A DNA stretch of 64,000 nucleotides from Lachnospiraceae bacterium (GTDB taxonomy: Bacteria; Bacillota; Clostridia; Lachnospirales; Lachnospiraceae). Each line of letters starts with the position of its first letter. Positions within the stretch are counted from its first letter, which is position 1. The stretch covers positions 62,001 through 126,000 of the forward strand of contig JAFSGE010000056.1 of the NCBI GenBank assembly GCA_017434885.1, read 5' to 3'. The position numbers and the translations under genes are program-made. Positions 1-8,704 of the stretch are shown piece after piece. The notes under the pieces are model-generated. The model was given only the letters and a program-made list of their open reading frames with translations, had not been told where the DNA came from and searched no databases.

Positions 1-871
1 CCTGTCTGTAAGCACGGTTAGAAGCCATAGCATCATAAGCATCTGCCACCGCTATAATCCTTGCTTCAAAAGGTATCTCTTCCCCCTTAAGGCCTCCCGG
101 ATACCCCTTGCCATCAAAACGCTCATGATGATATAAGGCTCCGTAATGAAGATTGGGAATAGTTGTAATACTTTTCAAAATATCACCGCCGATTGCCGGA
201 TGCTTTTTAATCACGGCAAATTCTTCATCTGTAAGGGGCTGCGGTTTATTCAAAATCATGTCGGGAACACCGATTTTTCCGATATCATGTAAAAGTGCCA
301 TGAAATTCAGATTTTTAACAGTTTCCTCCTCCATCCCCATCCGTCTGGCAATCTCTACAGAAATCTTTGCCACACGATTGGAATGTCCACTGGTATATAC
401 ATCCTTGGCATCTAATGTATTTGCGATTGCCATAATAGAATTTAATGTAACAAGCTCTACCTCTTTTGTTTTTTCCGCCAGACGCTCTTCTAAGCCGTTT
501 CGCAATTCACTCAGTTCTATCAGTCTGCTCACCCTGCTCAGCATAACCTTAGGCACAAAGGGTTTGGCAATGAAATCATCCGCACCATCGGCAAGGCACT
601 GTGCTTCCGTTTCGGGTGAAGAATCCGCTGTAAGGAAAATAATCGGAATTCTTGCCCATTCTTTCCGCTCCCTGATTCGGCGCATAGTTTCTTTGCCGTC
701 CATTTCCGGCATATTAATATCCAGGAGAATTAAATCAGAAGACCGCTTCTCCAAAAATTGCAATGCCTGAAACCCGGAAGTTACCGGTGTCACCTGGTAT
801 TCCTTAGAAAGTTCATTCTTTGCAACTGCCAAATTCGTCTTATTATCATCAACCACCAAAATGTGTTTCAT
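1..871 (-). CDS. Response regulator with HD-GYP c-di-GMP phosphodiesterase output domain (C-terminus cut by window edge)
   Basis: Reading from the ATG at 871 gives 290 codons that run off the left edge. Residues 1-120 form a receiver domain: acidic pair D8/D9, phospho-acceptor D51 in LILLDINMPEMDG, T81 and K103 in AKPF. Residues about 140-290 form an HD-GYP domain with LLHDIGKIG (H195, D196) and HHERFDGKGYPGG (248-260). HD-GYP enzymes hydrolyse cyclic di-GMP. It is the last gene of an operon with a hybrid kinase and a methyl-accepting protein, 41 bases after the latter, with GTGAGG upstream of the start. The kinase or the receptor very likely feeds this regulator (inference). No motif residue is missing in the visible part. 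Confidence 0.93.
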   Translation of the reverse strand, partial: MKHILVVDDNKTNLAVAKNELSKEYQVTPVTSGFQALQFLEKRSSDLILLDINMPEMDGKETMRRIRERKEWARIPIIFLTADSSPETEAQCLADGADDFIAKPFVPKVMLSRVSRLIELSELRNGLEERLAEKTKEVELVTLNSIMAIANTLDAKDVYTSGHSNRVAKISVEIARRMGMEEETVKNLNFMALLHDIGKIGVPDMILNKPQPLTDEEFAVIKKHPAIGGDILKSITTIPNLHYGALYHHERFDGKGYPGGLKGEEIPFEARIIAVADAYDAMASNRAYRQ

Positions 872-912
872 CTATATTTTCCTCACCCTTTTTGATTTCT
901 TAATCATTACCG

Positions 913-2334
913 TTAAACATTATACTCATTCCGCAAGTTCTGTGCCAAATCGTAAATATCGGTTAATACTGACTTAACCTGATTCATATCCTCTACAGCC
1001 TGTGTCATCACACTTGTTCCTCTGCCGGAAGCATTTGCCACTTCCTGACTGTTTGCCGATAACTCCGTAATACTGTCTGCAATCACACCGGATGCATCTG
1101 TAATATCTCCGATAACACGCTTAAAATCATTGCTAATGGTCATAAGCTGTTCAACGCCAAGATTAATGGCATCAAATTTACTCTTTGTCTCCTCTATCAG
1201 CAGATTCTGTTCTTCTACTGTTTTAACGGAAAGTTCAATACTCTCTGTTACCTGCAATACATCTTCATTCAGCAGGGAAAGGATTTCTCCGATTTCCTCG
1301 GTTGCTGCCTTGGTCTGTTCGGACAAAATGCGGATTTCATCTGCCACTACGTCAAAGCCTTTTCCTGCTTCTCCTGCTCTTGCCGCCTCAATAGAGGCAT
1401 TCAGCGCCAAAAGATGAGTCTGCGTAGAAATACCTGCAATCGTTCCCAAAATATCCTGTACGGCTTTTGCCCTTTCGTTTAAAGATTTTACATAAGCAAC
1501 CGTCTTTTTATTCTCACTTTCCACCTCCGCAGCATGGCTATGTAACTTATCCATGGATACTGCGCCTACAGCAACATCTTCAAGTACCCCACCGGATGCT
1601 TCCGCCATAATATCAGCCTGTGCCTTTGCATCCTGAGTATTGTTTTCAATAATCTGACATCTGGCAGACTGATTCTTGATTTCATTCGCAGTACTTTCAA
1701 TGCTTGCCGCAATATCCTGCATGGAATAATGACTTTGACCAAGTGCCTTATCAAGCGCACGCACACACCCGTTGGCATCATCAAAATGATTTACCAATTC
1801 TTCCGACACACGTCTTACCGTGGACATATTCTCTTCATTAAACGCAATCCATATTTTAGTAATATTATATGTTGATACAATAATCAGAATCAGCAGCACA
1901 ATGGATGTTCCCGCTTCCGTGGAAGAAACAATCCCGCCTCCTGCCAGCATCAGACTTCTTACGGAAAACACAGGCAATATTACTGCTGTGCATATCAGAA
2001 TCCTTCTTTTTTCCAGATAAGCCATCTGCGCAATAAAAATCGGTGCAGCCAACATATAGAAATACTGTGCATCGATGGCAAGTACCATTGTGGCCCATAC
2101 AATAACCGCTGCTATGGTCATCATAACGCCACATTTTCTGGTTCCTTTATACTGCGTATAAAACATTACTGCTGCCGCAACTCCCGCTACGCTGACAGCT
2201 GCTACTACTTTCACGCTACCCCCTGCGCTTCCCATGCTAATCATTCCCAACATATTCAGCAGTGTACCTATCATAACCACCAGTAAGGTAGAAAGCACCA
2301 TCGTATCTGCTTTTTTATACTGTTTCTCTGTCAT
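913..2334 (-). CDS. Membrane methyl-accepting chemotaxis-type signalling protein
   Basis: 473 residues. The first ~165 residues are hydrophobic and read as five or six membrane helices with no large extracellular sensor domain. A HAMP domain is not obvious. The C-terminal half is a chemoreceptor signalling coiled coil with the conserved hairpin tip: LLALNASIEAARAGEAGKGF followed by VVADEIRILSEQT. Such proteins scaffold CheA/CheW. Here the gene lies between a hybrid histidine kinase and an HD-GYP regulator, with 14 bases to the kinase stop, so it may talk to c-di-GMP signalling or motility. AAAGGAG precedes the ATG. The ligand is unknown; with so little outside the membrane it may sense a membrane or intracellular state (inference). 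Confidence 0.88.
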   Translation of the reverse strand: MTEKQYKKADTMVLSTLLVVMIGTLLNMLGMISMGSAGGSVKVVAAVSVAGVAAAVMFYTQYKGTRKCGVMMTIAAVIVWATMVLAIDAQYFYMLAAPIFIAQMAYLEKRRILICTAVILPVFSVRSLMLAGGGIVSSTEAGTSIVLLILIIVSTYNITKIWIAFNEENMSTVRRVSEELVNHFDDANGCVRALDKALGQSHYSMQDIAASIESTANEIKNQSARCQIIENNTQDAKAQADIMAEASGGVLEDVAVGAVSMDKLHSHAAEVESENKKTVAYVKSLNERAKAVQDILGTIAGISTQTHLLALNASIEAARAGEAGKGFDVVADEIRILSEQTKAATEEIGEILSLLNEDVLQVTESIELSVKTVEEQNLLIEETKSKFDAINLGVEQLMTISNDFKRVIGDITDASGVIADSITELSANSQEVANASGRGTSVMTQAVEDMNQVKSVLTDIYDLAQNLRNEYNV

Positions 2335-2348
2335 AGTTTTTTACTCCT

Positions 2349-4673
2349 TTATCCCATTGTTTCTGATAGCAAAAATTTTGCAAGTATTGCTTCCAGTTTG
2401 TCCACCATAACAGGCTTTGCCAAATACCCTGCAAAACCTTCTTTCAAATACCTCTCCTCTACTCCTGCAACTGCGTTTGCGGTCAATGCAATGATAGCCG
2501 TCTTCCGATTCATATTTTTCTCATCATCCTGAATGTAATGTAACGTCTGAATACCGTCCGGTTCAGGCATCATATGATCCATTAATATCAAATCATATTT
2601 TTTGTTTTTGGTTTTTTCCAGACATTCATATCCGCTTGTTGCAAAATCTGCCTGTACCAAAGACCGCTTTAATAACCCCTTAATTACCGTCAGGTTCATA
2701 CGGTTATCATCTACCACCAGCACTTTTGCATGAGGTGCTGTTACATAATCTTCTTTTCCGTTTAAATTTTTATACGTGTTCTGATACCCATTCTGTAATT
2801 TACCGATAACGGCATCATCAACTATCTGCTGCGGAATCTGCACGGTAAAGCAGCTGCCCTTTCCGTATTCGCTTTCCACACTGATTTTGCCACCCATATT
2901 TTCAACAAGCTGCTTGGTAATATATAGCCCCAGCCCTGTTCCTTGTATGTAGCGGTTCCGGTTTAATTCTAACCGTTGAAAATCCTGAAACAAACGGCTT
3001 ATATCCTCTTTTCGTATACCAATTCCCGTATCGGCAACCGAAAAAAATAAAGAGAATCCGTTTTCACTGTAAATACCTTTTGCCGAAAAAGTAACACTTC
3101 CTTCATTTGTGTATTTTGCAGCATTACTGAGAAGATTATTTAATATCTGCTTAATTCGGATTTCATCCCCATTTAATACAGACGGCAGCTTCTCATCAAT
3201 TTCCACTTTTAATTCCAAATCTTTTTGTTTTATCCGCGCCTCTATTGCAAGTATCGTATCATTCAGTAATGTAGATACTGAATAGTCATTCTCTACAATC
3301 TGCAGTTTTCCTGCCTCTATCTTGGAAACGTCAAGTACATCATTGATAATTCCCAAAAGCATCTGGCTGGCACTCTTAATATTGTATGCATACTCTTGTA
3401 TCGTTTCATCCTGATTCTCCCGCAATATCATCTCGTTCATACCGATTACCGTATGAATCGGTGTACGGATTTCATGAGACATACTTGCCAGGAATTTGTC
3501 CTTTGATTCGCTTGCCGCAATTGCCTTCTGCTTTTCCTTTTCCGCATCCAGCATGTCCTTAATGGAGTCATACAGCGAATCGATGGCTGAGGCGATTTGT
3601 CCGACCTCGCTTTTACGGTTAATATACGGTTTTAATCTGGGATCTTTCTGTAATTTCAATGCTTTCAGCTGAATAATTGCCGCCTCCACGTATTGTAACG
3701 GCCTTGTACTCAGTCTGATGAAAATCCATGATAATAATACGATAAACAAGTCAAAAATAATACAGATTGCCCGCAGTACGTTCATGTTCTCATTAACATC
3801 CGCATAGATATTTTTCTCACTGTTACAGGAAATCACTGCCCAGTCATACTCCGGAATATATTGATATGCCGCAATAGACTTTCCGCTCTTTTTGTCGTAA
3901 TACTCCTTCTCTCCGTATCCCTCCTCTCCTTTCAAGAAGGGAATAACAGAAAGTAACATTTCATCCTGAATTTCTGTCGCCATTAACGACTCATCCTGCG
4001 CAAAAATATACATTTCTGACGGCACGTTTATCATATAGTATGTTGTCATTTCATCAACTACGGCAGCAAGCAACGCATCCAGTTCTTCAGCAAAAGGACC
4101 TCCGCCGACATACCCGATTATGGTCTTCCCGTCATAATCAAAGACCGGACAATATAAGGACAAAATTAATTTTCCTGATGCCGGTGATACAATAATACCT
4201 GCATTATACAAACCGTTTCTGGATGTCATTTCATCCTGCAGCTGCCTAAGAGGCTCGCCATCCCGCGTCGTCATTCCTACAATTTCCGGATTGGAGTGGG
4301 CTATTACATGGGTATCCCATTCCCCGATATAAAGCCCCTCCCAGTTTTCAAGTTCCGCATAATACTTTTCCGTGTAGTCCTGCGCATTTGTTCTTTTTGT
4401 TTCATCCTGCGGAGAAAGCAAAAACTCAATCACTTCCGGAGAATTGCTGTATGCTATCAGCAAATCTTCCTGATGTTCAATATACTCTTTGATAATATTG
4501 GTCTGCACATTCAAAGTAGCATGTAAGTTTTCCAGTTCTGACTGCTTCATCATTGTGGTCATGGTTCTGCTCGCCACAAAATACAGCAAAGAAATGCATA
4601 TGGTATTTACAATCAAAATCGCCAATGTAATTGTTGTGCTCATCTTTTGATTTTTTATCATATCTGCTCTCAC
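2349..4673 (-). CDS. Hybrid sensor histidine kinase with extracytoplasmic Cache-like sensor and C-terminal receiver
   Basis: 774 residues. Membrane helix at about 15-35, a long extracytoplasmic region 36-298 of the Cache kind (it contains a paired GLYIGEWD and IIGYVGGGPF pattern), second helix 299-320, a HAMP-like linker, then HisKA with phospho-acceptor H400 in FLASMSHEIRTP. The ATPase domain follows with LLSNAAKYT (N box) and DTGIGI and GTGLGLYI (G boxes). A receiver at about 643-765 has LVVDDN and DLILMDHMMPEPDG. It is first in an operon with the methyl-accepting protein and the HD-GYP regulator, so phosphate may pass from the internal receiver to the separate regulator. The 4673 start is GTG; an ATG four codons later (4661) is about equally possible. 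Confidence 0.92.
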   Translation of the reverse strand: MRADMIKNQKMSTTITLAILIVNTICISLLYFVASRTMTTMMKQSELENLHATLNVQTNIIKEYIEHQEDLLIAYSNSPEVIEFLLSPQDETKRTNAQDYTEKYYAELENWEGLYIGEWDTHVIAHSNPEIVGMTTRDGEPLRQLQDEMTSRNGLYNAGIIVSPASGKLILSLYCPVFDYDGKTIIGYVGGGPFAEELDALLAAVVDEMTTYYMINVPSEMYIFAQDESLMATEIQDEMLLSVIPFLKGEEGYGEKEYYDKKSGKSIAAYQYIPEYDWAVISCNSEKNIYADVNENMNVLRAICIIFDLFIVLLSWIFIRLSTRPLQYVEAAIIQLKALKLQKDPRLKPYINRKSEVGQIASAIDSLYDSIKDMLDAEKEKQKAIAASESKDKFLASMSHEIRTPIHTVIGMNEMILRENQDETIQEYAYNIKSASQMLLGIINDVLDVSKIEAGKLQIVENDYSVSTLLNDTILAIEARIKQKDLELKVEIDEKLPSVLNGDEIRIKQILNNLLSNAAKYTNEGSVTFSAKGIYSENGFSLFFSVADTGIGIRKEDISRLFQDFQRLELNRNRYIQGTGLGLYITKQLVENMGGKISVESEYGKGSCFTVQIPQQIVDDAVIGKLQNGYQNTYKNLNGKEDYVTAPHAKVLVVDDNRMNLTVIKGLLKRSLVQADFATSGYECLEKTKNKKYDLILMDHMMPEPDGIQTLHYIQDDEKNMNRKTAIIALTANAVAGVEERYLKEGFAGYLAKPVMVDKLEAILAKFLLSETMG

Positions 4674-4738
4674 ACTTCACCATTATCTGTCGTTTTTTCG
4701 GATTATTCTTCTATAAATTCAAAACATATATTTATGCT

Positions 4739-4767
4739 ATTATACCAAATTATGCGCCTGCTTACAA
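4739..4767 (-). promoter_or_regulatory. Sigma-A type promoter for the hybrid kinase operon
   Basis: On the minus strand TTGTAA (4762-4767) and TATAAT (4739-4744) are separated by 17 bases. It lies about 65 bases upstream of the kinase start and points toward it. Confidence 0.7.
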
Positions 4768-4803
4768 TGCTGCAAAGATGAATCATGAACAACTTATCTG
4801 TAT

Positions 4804-5400
4804 TTATTTTTCTCTTCTTCTGTCAATATAATCTATCAGGAGTTCAGTGGTCTTATCAATTCCCAGTTTGCTGCTGTTAACCGAAATATCATAATTTCTG
4901 GAATCTCCCCATTTTCCTTCACAGAAGCTGTTATGATAACGCTTTCTCTTCATATCCTTTTCGCAAATCAGCTTTTGGGCAATATTTTCTGACAGTTGGT
5001 GTAATTCCATAATTCGTTGCACCTTGGCCTGTTTATCTCCCAGAATAAAAATGGAAATCAGGCTGTCAAACTCTTTCAGTACATTTTCACTGCATCTTCC
5101 CACAACCACAAAAGATTCCCCTTTTTCCGCTATTTTTTGCAAATAATCAAATTGCAGTAAATATACATTTTCCTCCGGGGAACTGCTAAGCCCTTTTATC
5201 CTTCTTGACGCAAAGATATTTTTATGTTTTTCATCCCAACTTTTAAGCATCGTTGCATCAAGATTTTTTTCTTCTGCTATTTCATCTAAAATATTATGGT
5301 CAAGCAAACGGATTCCGTAATGCTCAGCTATCTTATGTGCGATTGCATGACCTCCGCTTCCAAACTCTCTTCCGATAGAAATAATCATTTGTTTCTCCAT
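4804..5400 (-). CDS. Cytidylate kinase-like (AAK6 family) protein
   Basis: 198 residues. The N-terminus ISIGREFGSGGHAIAHKIA carries a P-loop-like glycine stretch typical of the cytidylate-kinase-like family found in Firmicutes, followed by an LLDHNILDEIAEEKN segment and a lid rich in basic residues (CEKDMKRKRYHNSFCEGKWG). Family members of this class are often linked to transporters or regulators and are generally not the housekeeping cmk, and their substrates are mostly unknown. It starts 15 bases after the stop of the SLC13-type transporter, so the two genes are one operon. The nucleotide or other phosphate acceptor cannot be read from sequence. Confidence 0.8.
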   Translation of the reverse strand: MEKQMIISIGREFGSGGHAIAHKIAEHYGIRLLDHNILDEIAEEKNLDATMLKSWDEKHKNIFASRRIKGLSSSPEENVYLLQFDYLQKIAEKGESFVVVGRCSENVLKEFDSLISIFILGDKQAKVQRIMELHQLSENIAQKLICEKDMKRKRYHNSFCEGKWGDSRNYDISVNSSKLGIDKTTELLIDYIDRRREK

Positions 5401-5415
5401 TTGTCACCCCTCCTT

Positions 5416-6771
5416 TTATAAATAACGCAAATAAATTACCAACATGGAAACAAGCACCACCATAAGGGTCGCCGGTACCATTTTTTTGCAATAATACCCC
5501 CATCTGATAATATGACCTTCCCTTGCTGCAGTTGCAATTCCCACGACATTTGCCGATGCACCTATGGGAGTGGCACTTCCGCCGATATCTGTTCCCATAG
5601 CAAGAGTCCATGCAAGTACTGATAAGTCAACACCATAAGCTGCAGATAAACTTTTAATAATGGGTATCATTGTTGTTGCAAAAGGAATATTATCTACAAA
5701 CGCACTGGCAATTGCCGACAGCCAAATGATAATGGCTATCATAAGCATTTCATTGCCACCACTGATTTTTCCGATAAATCCAGCAATAATTTCCAGTACT
5801 CCCGTTTGCTCAAGTCCGCCGATTACCACAAACAATCCGATAAAAAATGTAATCGTCTTGTAATCTACTTTTTTCAAAATGGTAATCGCGTGCCGGCCGG
5901 ACATTATTAATGTTGCAACTGCTACAAGCATTCCGATTGAAGAAACCGTTAATCCTGTCATTGCATGTGTCACTAACAGCAATATTGCCACGATAAAAAT
6001 AACACTGCTGACAGCAAAGTCTTTTTTGTTTGTGATTGCCGAGGACGGACTTGGCAGGCTTTGATAATCCGTAACTGCAGCCGCATCCGTAAGCAATTCC
6101 TTTTTAAATGCAAAGTAAAAATATACCAATACGGCAACCAGCGAAATAGCTGCTATTACACCTGTATTTGTCACAAAATCGGTAAATGAATATCCCAAAG
6201 AAGTTCCTATAATAATGTTCGGAGGGTCTCCGCACATCGTTGCGGAACCGCCCAGGTTTGCACAAAACACCTCCGCCAAAATCATCGGTACAGGCTTAAA
6301 CTTTAATAATCTGGATAATTCAATGGTTACTGCTGCCAAAAACAAAATTACGGTAATACTGTCAATAAACATTGACAGTATGGTAGATAACAACATAAAT
6401 GTCATAAATATAGGCATGATTTTATAACGGACCAACTTGGCAATACACATACACAGCCATCTGAAAAAGCCGGCCTTTGCCATTCCTTCTACCATTACCA
6501 TCATACCAAAAATGAAAAGAATTGTCTCCCAATTAATTCCCGTACTTCCGCCTGAAGTCTCGCCGCTCAAATGCCAAAACTCTTTTGTAAATATACTGTT
6601 CAGACTGATTGTTTCAATAATTGCTTCCATACTTTGCATTCCGATACCAAAAACAAATACAATTGTAAGCAATGCACTTATCAGTGATACAATATGTCTT
6701 TCTACTTTTTCCGTTACAATAAATATAAACATTGCAATAAATATACCTAATGCCATAAATTGTGCTAACAT
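5416..6771 (-). CDS. SLC13/ArsB-NhaD type ion transporter
   Basis: 451 residues with about 11 hydrophobic segments. The pattern GMMVMVEGMAKAGFFRWLCM, AEVFCANLGGSATMCGDPPN and the repeat near the C-terminus (DIGGSATPIGASANVVGIA) mark the two inverted re-entrant repeats of the ion transporter superfamily that holds ArsB, NhaD and SLC13 dicarboxylate carriers. The substrate could be Na+/H+, arsenite or a di-/tricarboxylate; the sequence does not decide. AGGAAGAGG precedes the ATG. It is followed by a cytidylate-kinase-like gene in the same operon. Confidence 0.82.
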   Translation of the reverse strand: MLAQFMALGIFIAMFIFIVTEKVERHIVSLISALLTIVFVFGIGMQSMEAIIETISLNSIFTKEFWHLSGETSGGSTGINWETILFIFGMMVMVEGMAKAGFFRWLCMCIAKLVRYKIMPIFMTFMLLSTILSMFIDSITVILFLAAVTIELSRLLKFKPVPMILAEVFCANLGGSATMCGDPPNIIIGTSLGYSFTDFVTNTGVIAAISLVAVLVYFYFAFKKELLTDAAAVTDYQSLPSPSSAITNKKDFAVSSVIFIVAILLLVTHAMTGLTVSSIGMLVAVATLIMSGRHAITILKKVDYKTITFFIGLFVVIGGLEQTGVLEIIAGFIGKISGGNEMLMIAIIIWLSAIASAFVDNIPFATTMIPIIKSLSAAYGVDLSVLAWTLAMGTDIGGSATPIGASANVVGIATAAREGHIIRWGYYCKKMVPATLMVVLVSMLVIYLRYL

Positions 6772-6819
6772 ATCTTCCTCTTCCTAAGTTTTCTTTTCCT
6801 GTAAAAGCACACGGAAAAG

Positions 6820-6840
6820 AGCATACACGCTCTGTATGCT
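6820..6840 (-). terminator. Hairpin, probable terminator of the 6914-7318 gene
   Basis: AGCATACA and TGTATGCT form an 8-bp stem with a 5-base loop. On the minus strand it is followed by CTTTTCC, a weak U-tract. It lies 74 bases past the stop of the small secreted protein and before the SLC13 start. Confidence 0.45.
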
Positions 6841-6913
6841 TCACTTTCGTATTTTTTTATTTTTTGTACACAAATAAGCCTCTCTTTCGTAGGCCTTCAA
6901 AATGGGAATCTGT

Positions 6914-7318
6914 TTAGATACGTTTTTTTCCGTCTGACTTGTGAATATAAGTTGTGATTTGTTCTTCTCCCGGCTGCCATTTCTCGTAGTTATCCGAAAG
7001 AAAGACACTAGATTTTTCAGATTTACTTAACAAAACATTATTCGGATATATGTAACAAAGGTTTTCCCGGAACTCACGCCTATTCTTTGCAGAACAGCCT
7101 GCATATTGATGCAATTCAACCTGCTCATAATGTCCCAGCATTTCTGCCGTACATGCCTTATCCATATTTACTGTTGCATGATCAAAAAAAATGGAATTCC
7201 TTGTCTTGGATACGCATATTTCTAAATTATCAGTTCTTTGATTATTGGTATACAAACCAAAAAACAACAAAAACAAAGCCAGACAAATTACACCCCGCCT
7301 GCTATTTTTCATGCGCAT
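6914..7318 (-). CDS. Small exported or membrane-anchored hypothetical protein
   Basis: 134 residues, not recognised. After a basic start (MRMKNSRRG) comes one hydrophobic segment, VICLALFLLFFGLYT, which would act as signal peptide or anchor. The remainder is polar, has four cysteines in the exported part, and ends in a basic tail (KSDGKKRI). GAGGAAGTGG precedes the start, and a good minus-strand promoter is present upstream (7361-7389), which supports it as a real gene over the overlapping plus-strand frame. The second ATG (7312) is an alternative start. No function is proposed. Confidence 0.6.
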   Translation of the reverse strand: MRMKNSRRGVICLALFLLFFGLYTNNQRTDNLEICVSKTRNSIFFDHATVNMDKACTAEMLGHYEQVELHQYAGCSAKNRREFRENLCYIYPNNVLLSKSEKSSVFLSDNYEKWQPGEEQITTYIHKSDGKKRI

Positions 7319-7350
7319 TTTTCCACTTCCTCTCTACCTCATTTTCAATC

Positions 7351-7393
7351 ATTCTTGCCAATAATATCACAGAAAATGCACATTGGCAAGAAT
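7351..7393. repeat. Perfect 12-bp inverted repeat across two divergent promoters
   Basis: The arm at 7351-7362 (ATTCTTGCCAAT) is the exact reverse complement of 7382-7393, with a 19-base spacer. It covers the -35 regions of both divergent promoters and could be a regulator site. Confidence 0.7.
7361..7389 (-). promoter_or_regulatory. Promoter for the small secreted protein
   Basis: Minus strand TTGCCA (7384-7389), 17-base spacer, TATTAT (7361-7366). Its -35 box overlaps that of the plus-strand GNAT promoter. Confidence 0.6.
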
Positions 7394-7412
7394 TCGCTTT
7401 CTATGCTATAAT
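7383..7412 (+). promoter_or_regulatory. Promoter for the GNAT acetyltransferase
   Basis: TTGGCA (7383-7388), 18-base spacer, TATAAT (7407-7412), 50 bases before the chosen ATG at 7463. Confidence 0.65.
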
Positions 7413-7462
7413 GGCCGTTGAAATATCATAAATATATCATTCATTATCAGGAGTATCCCAGA

Positions 7463-7984
7463 ATGAAACCATCAGCTTTTTTCACTATACGCAGCGCCAC
7501 ATCATCTGATGCTGCTTCCGTTTATAATATCATGGCACAGGCTGCAAATGCACAAATGGATAAAACACTTTTTATCTGCGATGATTTTAATTTTGTGTCA
7601 CGCCATATTTCTGAAGAAGGCTTTACCGTCGTTGCCTGCAATGAAGAAAGTAAAGTCATTGCAAGTCTGATTATCCGTTATCCCATGTCAGCCGAAGATA
7701 ATTTGGGCCGCGATATCGGCTTAAATTACGCTGCATTACTCCGGGTGGCACATATGGAATCGGCTGTTGTCCTCCCCTGTTATCGGGGCATGGGACTGCA
7801 AAGACAGTTGCTCCTCTTTGCGGAATCCGTCATTGATAAAAATAAGTATCAGTATTTGCTTGCAACCGTTTCACCTGACAATCCTGCAAGTTATCGCAGT
7901 TTTGAAAGATGTGGCTATACACATGTTATGACTAAAGAAAAATATGGTGGTCTGCAAAGACGTATTTATCAAAAAGAACTCTGA
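7463..7984 (+). CDS. GNAT family N-acetyltransferase
   Basis: 173 residues from the ATG at 7463, chosen because AGGAG sits 8 bases upstream; a TTG-started extension to 7418 has no ribosome site. The acetyl-CoA binding motif is visible as CYRGMGLQRQLLLFAE, preceded by the beta-strand AVVLP, and the final LATVSPDNPASYRSFERCGY segment is typical of GNAT folds (NxxSxxxFxxxGF pattern). It transfers an acetyl group from acetyl-CoA to an amine; the acceptor is unknown. It is a single gene under its own promoter, divergent from the small secreted protein. Confidence 0.87.
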   Translation: MKPSAFFTIRSATSSDAASVYNIMAQAANAQMDKTLFICDDFNFVSRHISEEGFTVVACNEESKVIASLIIRYPMSAEDNLGRDIGLNYAALLRVAHMESAVVLPCYRGMGLQRQLLLFAESVIDKNKYQYLLATVSPDNPASYRSFERCGYTHVMTKEKYGGLQRRIYQKEL

Positions 7985-7999
7985 TTTGCTGATATTTGT

Positions 8000-8028
8000 T
8001 TGACAGTGTGAAAAGGTTGCACTATGAT
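8000..8028 (+). promoter_or_regulatory. Promoter for the zinc-ribbon membrane protein
   Basis: TTGACA (8000-8005), 17-base spacer, TATGAT (8023-8028); the start codon is at 8061. Confidence 0.7.
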
Positions 8029-8060
8029 ATTTTTATCATACGAAAGAGGGAGATAGAAAA

Positions 8061-8609
8061 ATGATTTGTGAAAACTGTGGAACTACCATTCCGGAAGGAA
8101 ATACTACTTGTGCTTTTTGTGGACAAGCCGTAACCGCTCAGGCTACCACTCAAACTACGGCGCAGTCTCAAGCAGTCACTACTGTGGAGAAACCGGTTGA
8201 AAACATGATTCCCGGTATTATCGGTGCCGTTATCGGTGCTGCACTCGGCGGGGCTTCCATTATCTTATTCAGCCGCTTAGGCTATGTAGCAGCCATTTCC
8301 GGTCTTATCCTTGCCTTCTGTACTTTTAAAGGATATGAACTTTTGGGCAAACACCTGAGCAAGAAAAGCATCATTATTTGTCTTGTTCTGATTCTCATCA
8401 CGCCGTACCTTGCTGATAGAATCGACTGGGCGATTCTGATTAAAGAAAGCTTTTCGGAATACACTCTCGGAGAGGCATTTGCAGCAGTACCTGTATATAT
8501 TGAAGCCGGTGCCATTGAGATGTCAGATTATGTCATGAGCCTTTTGATGGTTTACGGATTTGCTGCACTTGGTGCTTTCAACTCCATTAAAGATGTGTTT
8601 ACGAAATAA
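8061..8609 (+). CDS. Zinc-ribbon membrane protein of unknown function
   Basis: 182 residues. The N-terminus MICENCGTTIPEGNTTCAFC has the two CxxC pairs of a zinc ribbon, followed by a Thr/Gln-rich linker (residues 24-45) and three or four hydrophobic segments between about 50 and 180. This layout (cytosolic zinc ribbon, linker, membrane domain) is common among uncharacterised Firmicutes proteins. A GAGGGAG ribosome site precedes the ATG and a strong terminator follows, so it is a single-gene unit. I cannot assign a function. Confidence 0.8.
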   Translation: MICENCGTTIPEGNTTCAFCGQAVTAQATTQTTAQSQAVTTVEKPVENMIPGIIGAVIGAALGGASIILFSRLGYVAAISGLILAFCTFKGYELLGKHLSKKSIIICLVLILITPYLADRIDWAILIKESFSEYTLGEAFAAVPVYIEAGAIEMSDYVMSLLMVYGFAALGAFNSIKDVFTK

Positions 8610-8641
8610 TATTTTTTTATTTTGTTTCATCCTCAGTTAAA

Positions 8642-8682
8642 AAGTGACATAGCAACGTTATCACAACACTGCTATGTCACTT
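8642..8682 (+). terminator. Rho-independent terminator after the zinc-ribbon gene
   Basis: Perfect 13-bp stem, AAGTGACATAGCA (8642-8654) with its complement at 8670-8682 and a 15-base loop, then a T-rich run. It can also serve the opposite strand, where the chemoreceptor relic ends. Confidence 0.75.
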
Positions 8683-8704
8683 CATTTATTTACTTTATTT
8701 CTGA

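Noticed and set aside
153..770. Long plus-strand open frame of 205 codons
   Set aside because: It is antisense to the receiver/HD-GYP gene, whose motifs are intact on the minus strand; the plus frame has no recognisable domain.
7087..7431. Plus-strand open frame of 114 codons
   Set aside because: It overlaps the minus-strand secreted protein and the divergent promoters, with no ribosome site.
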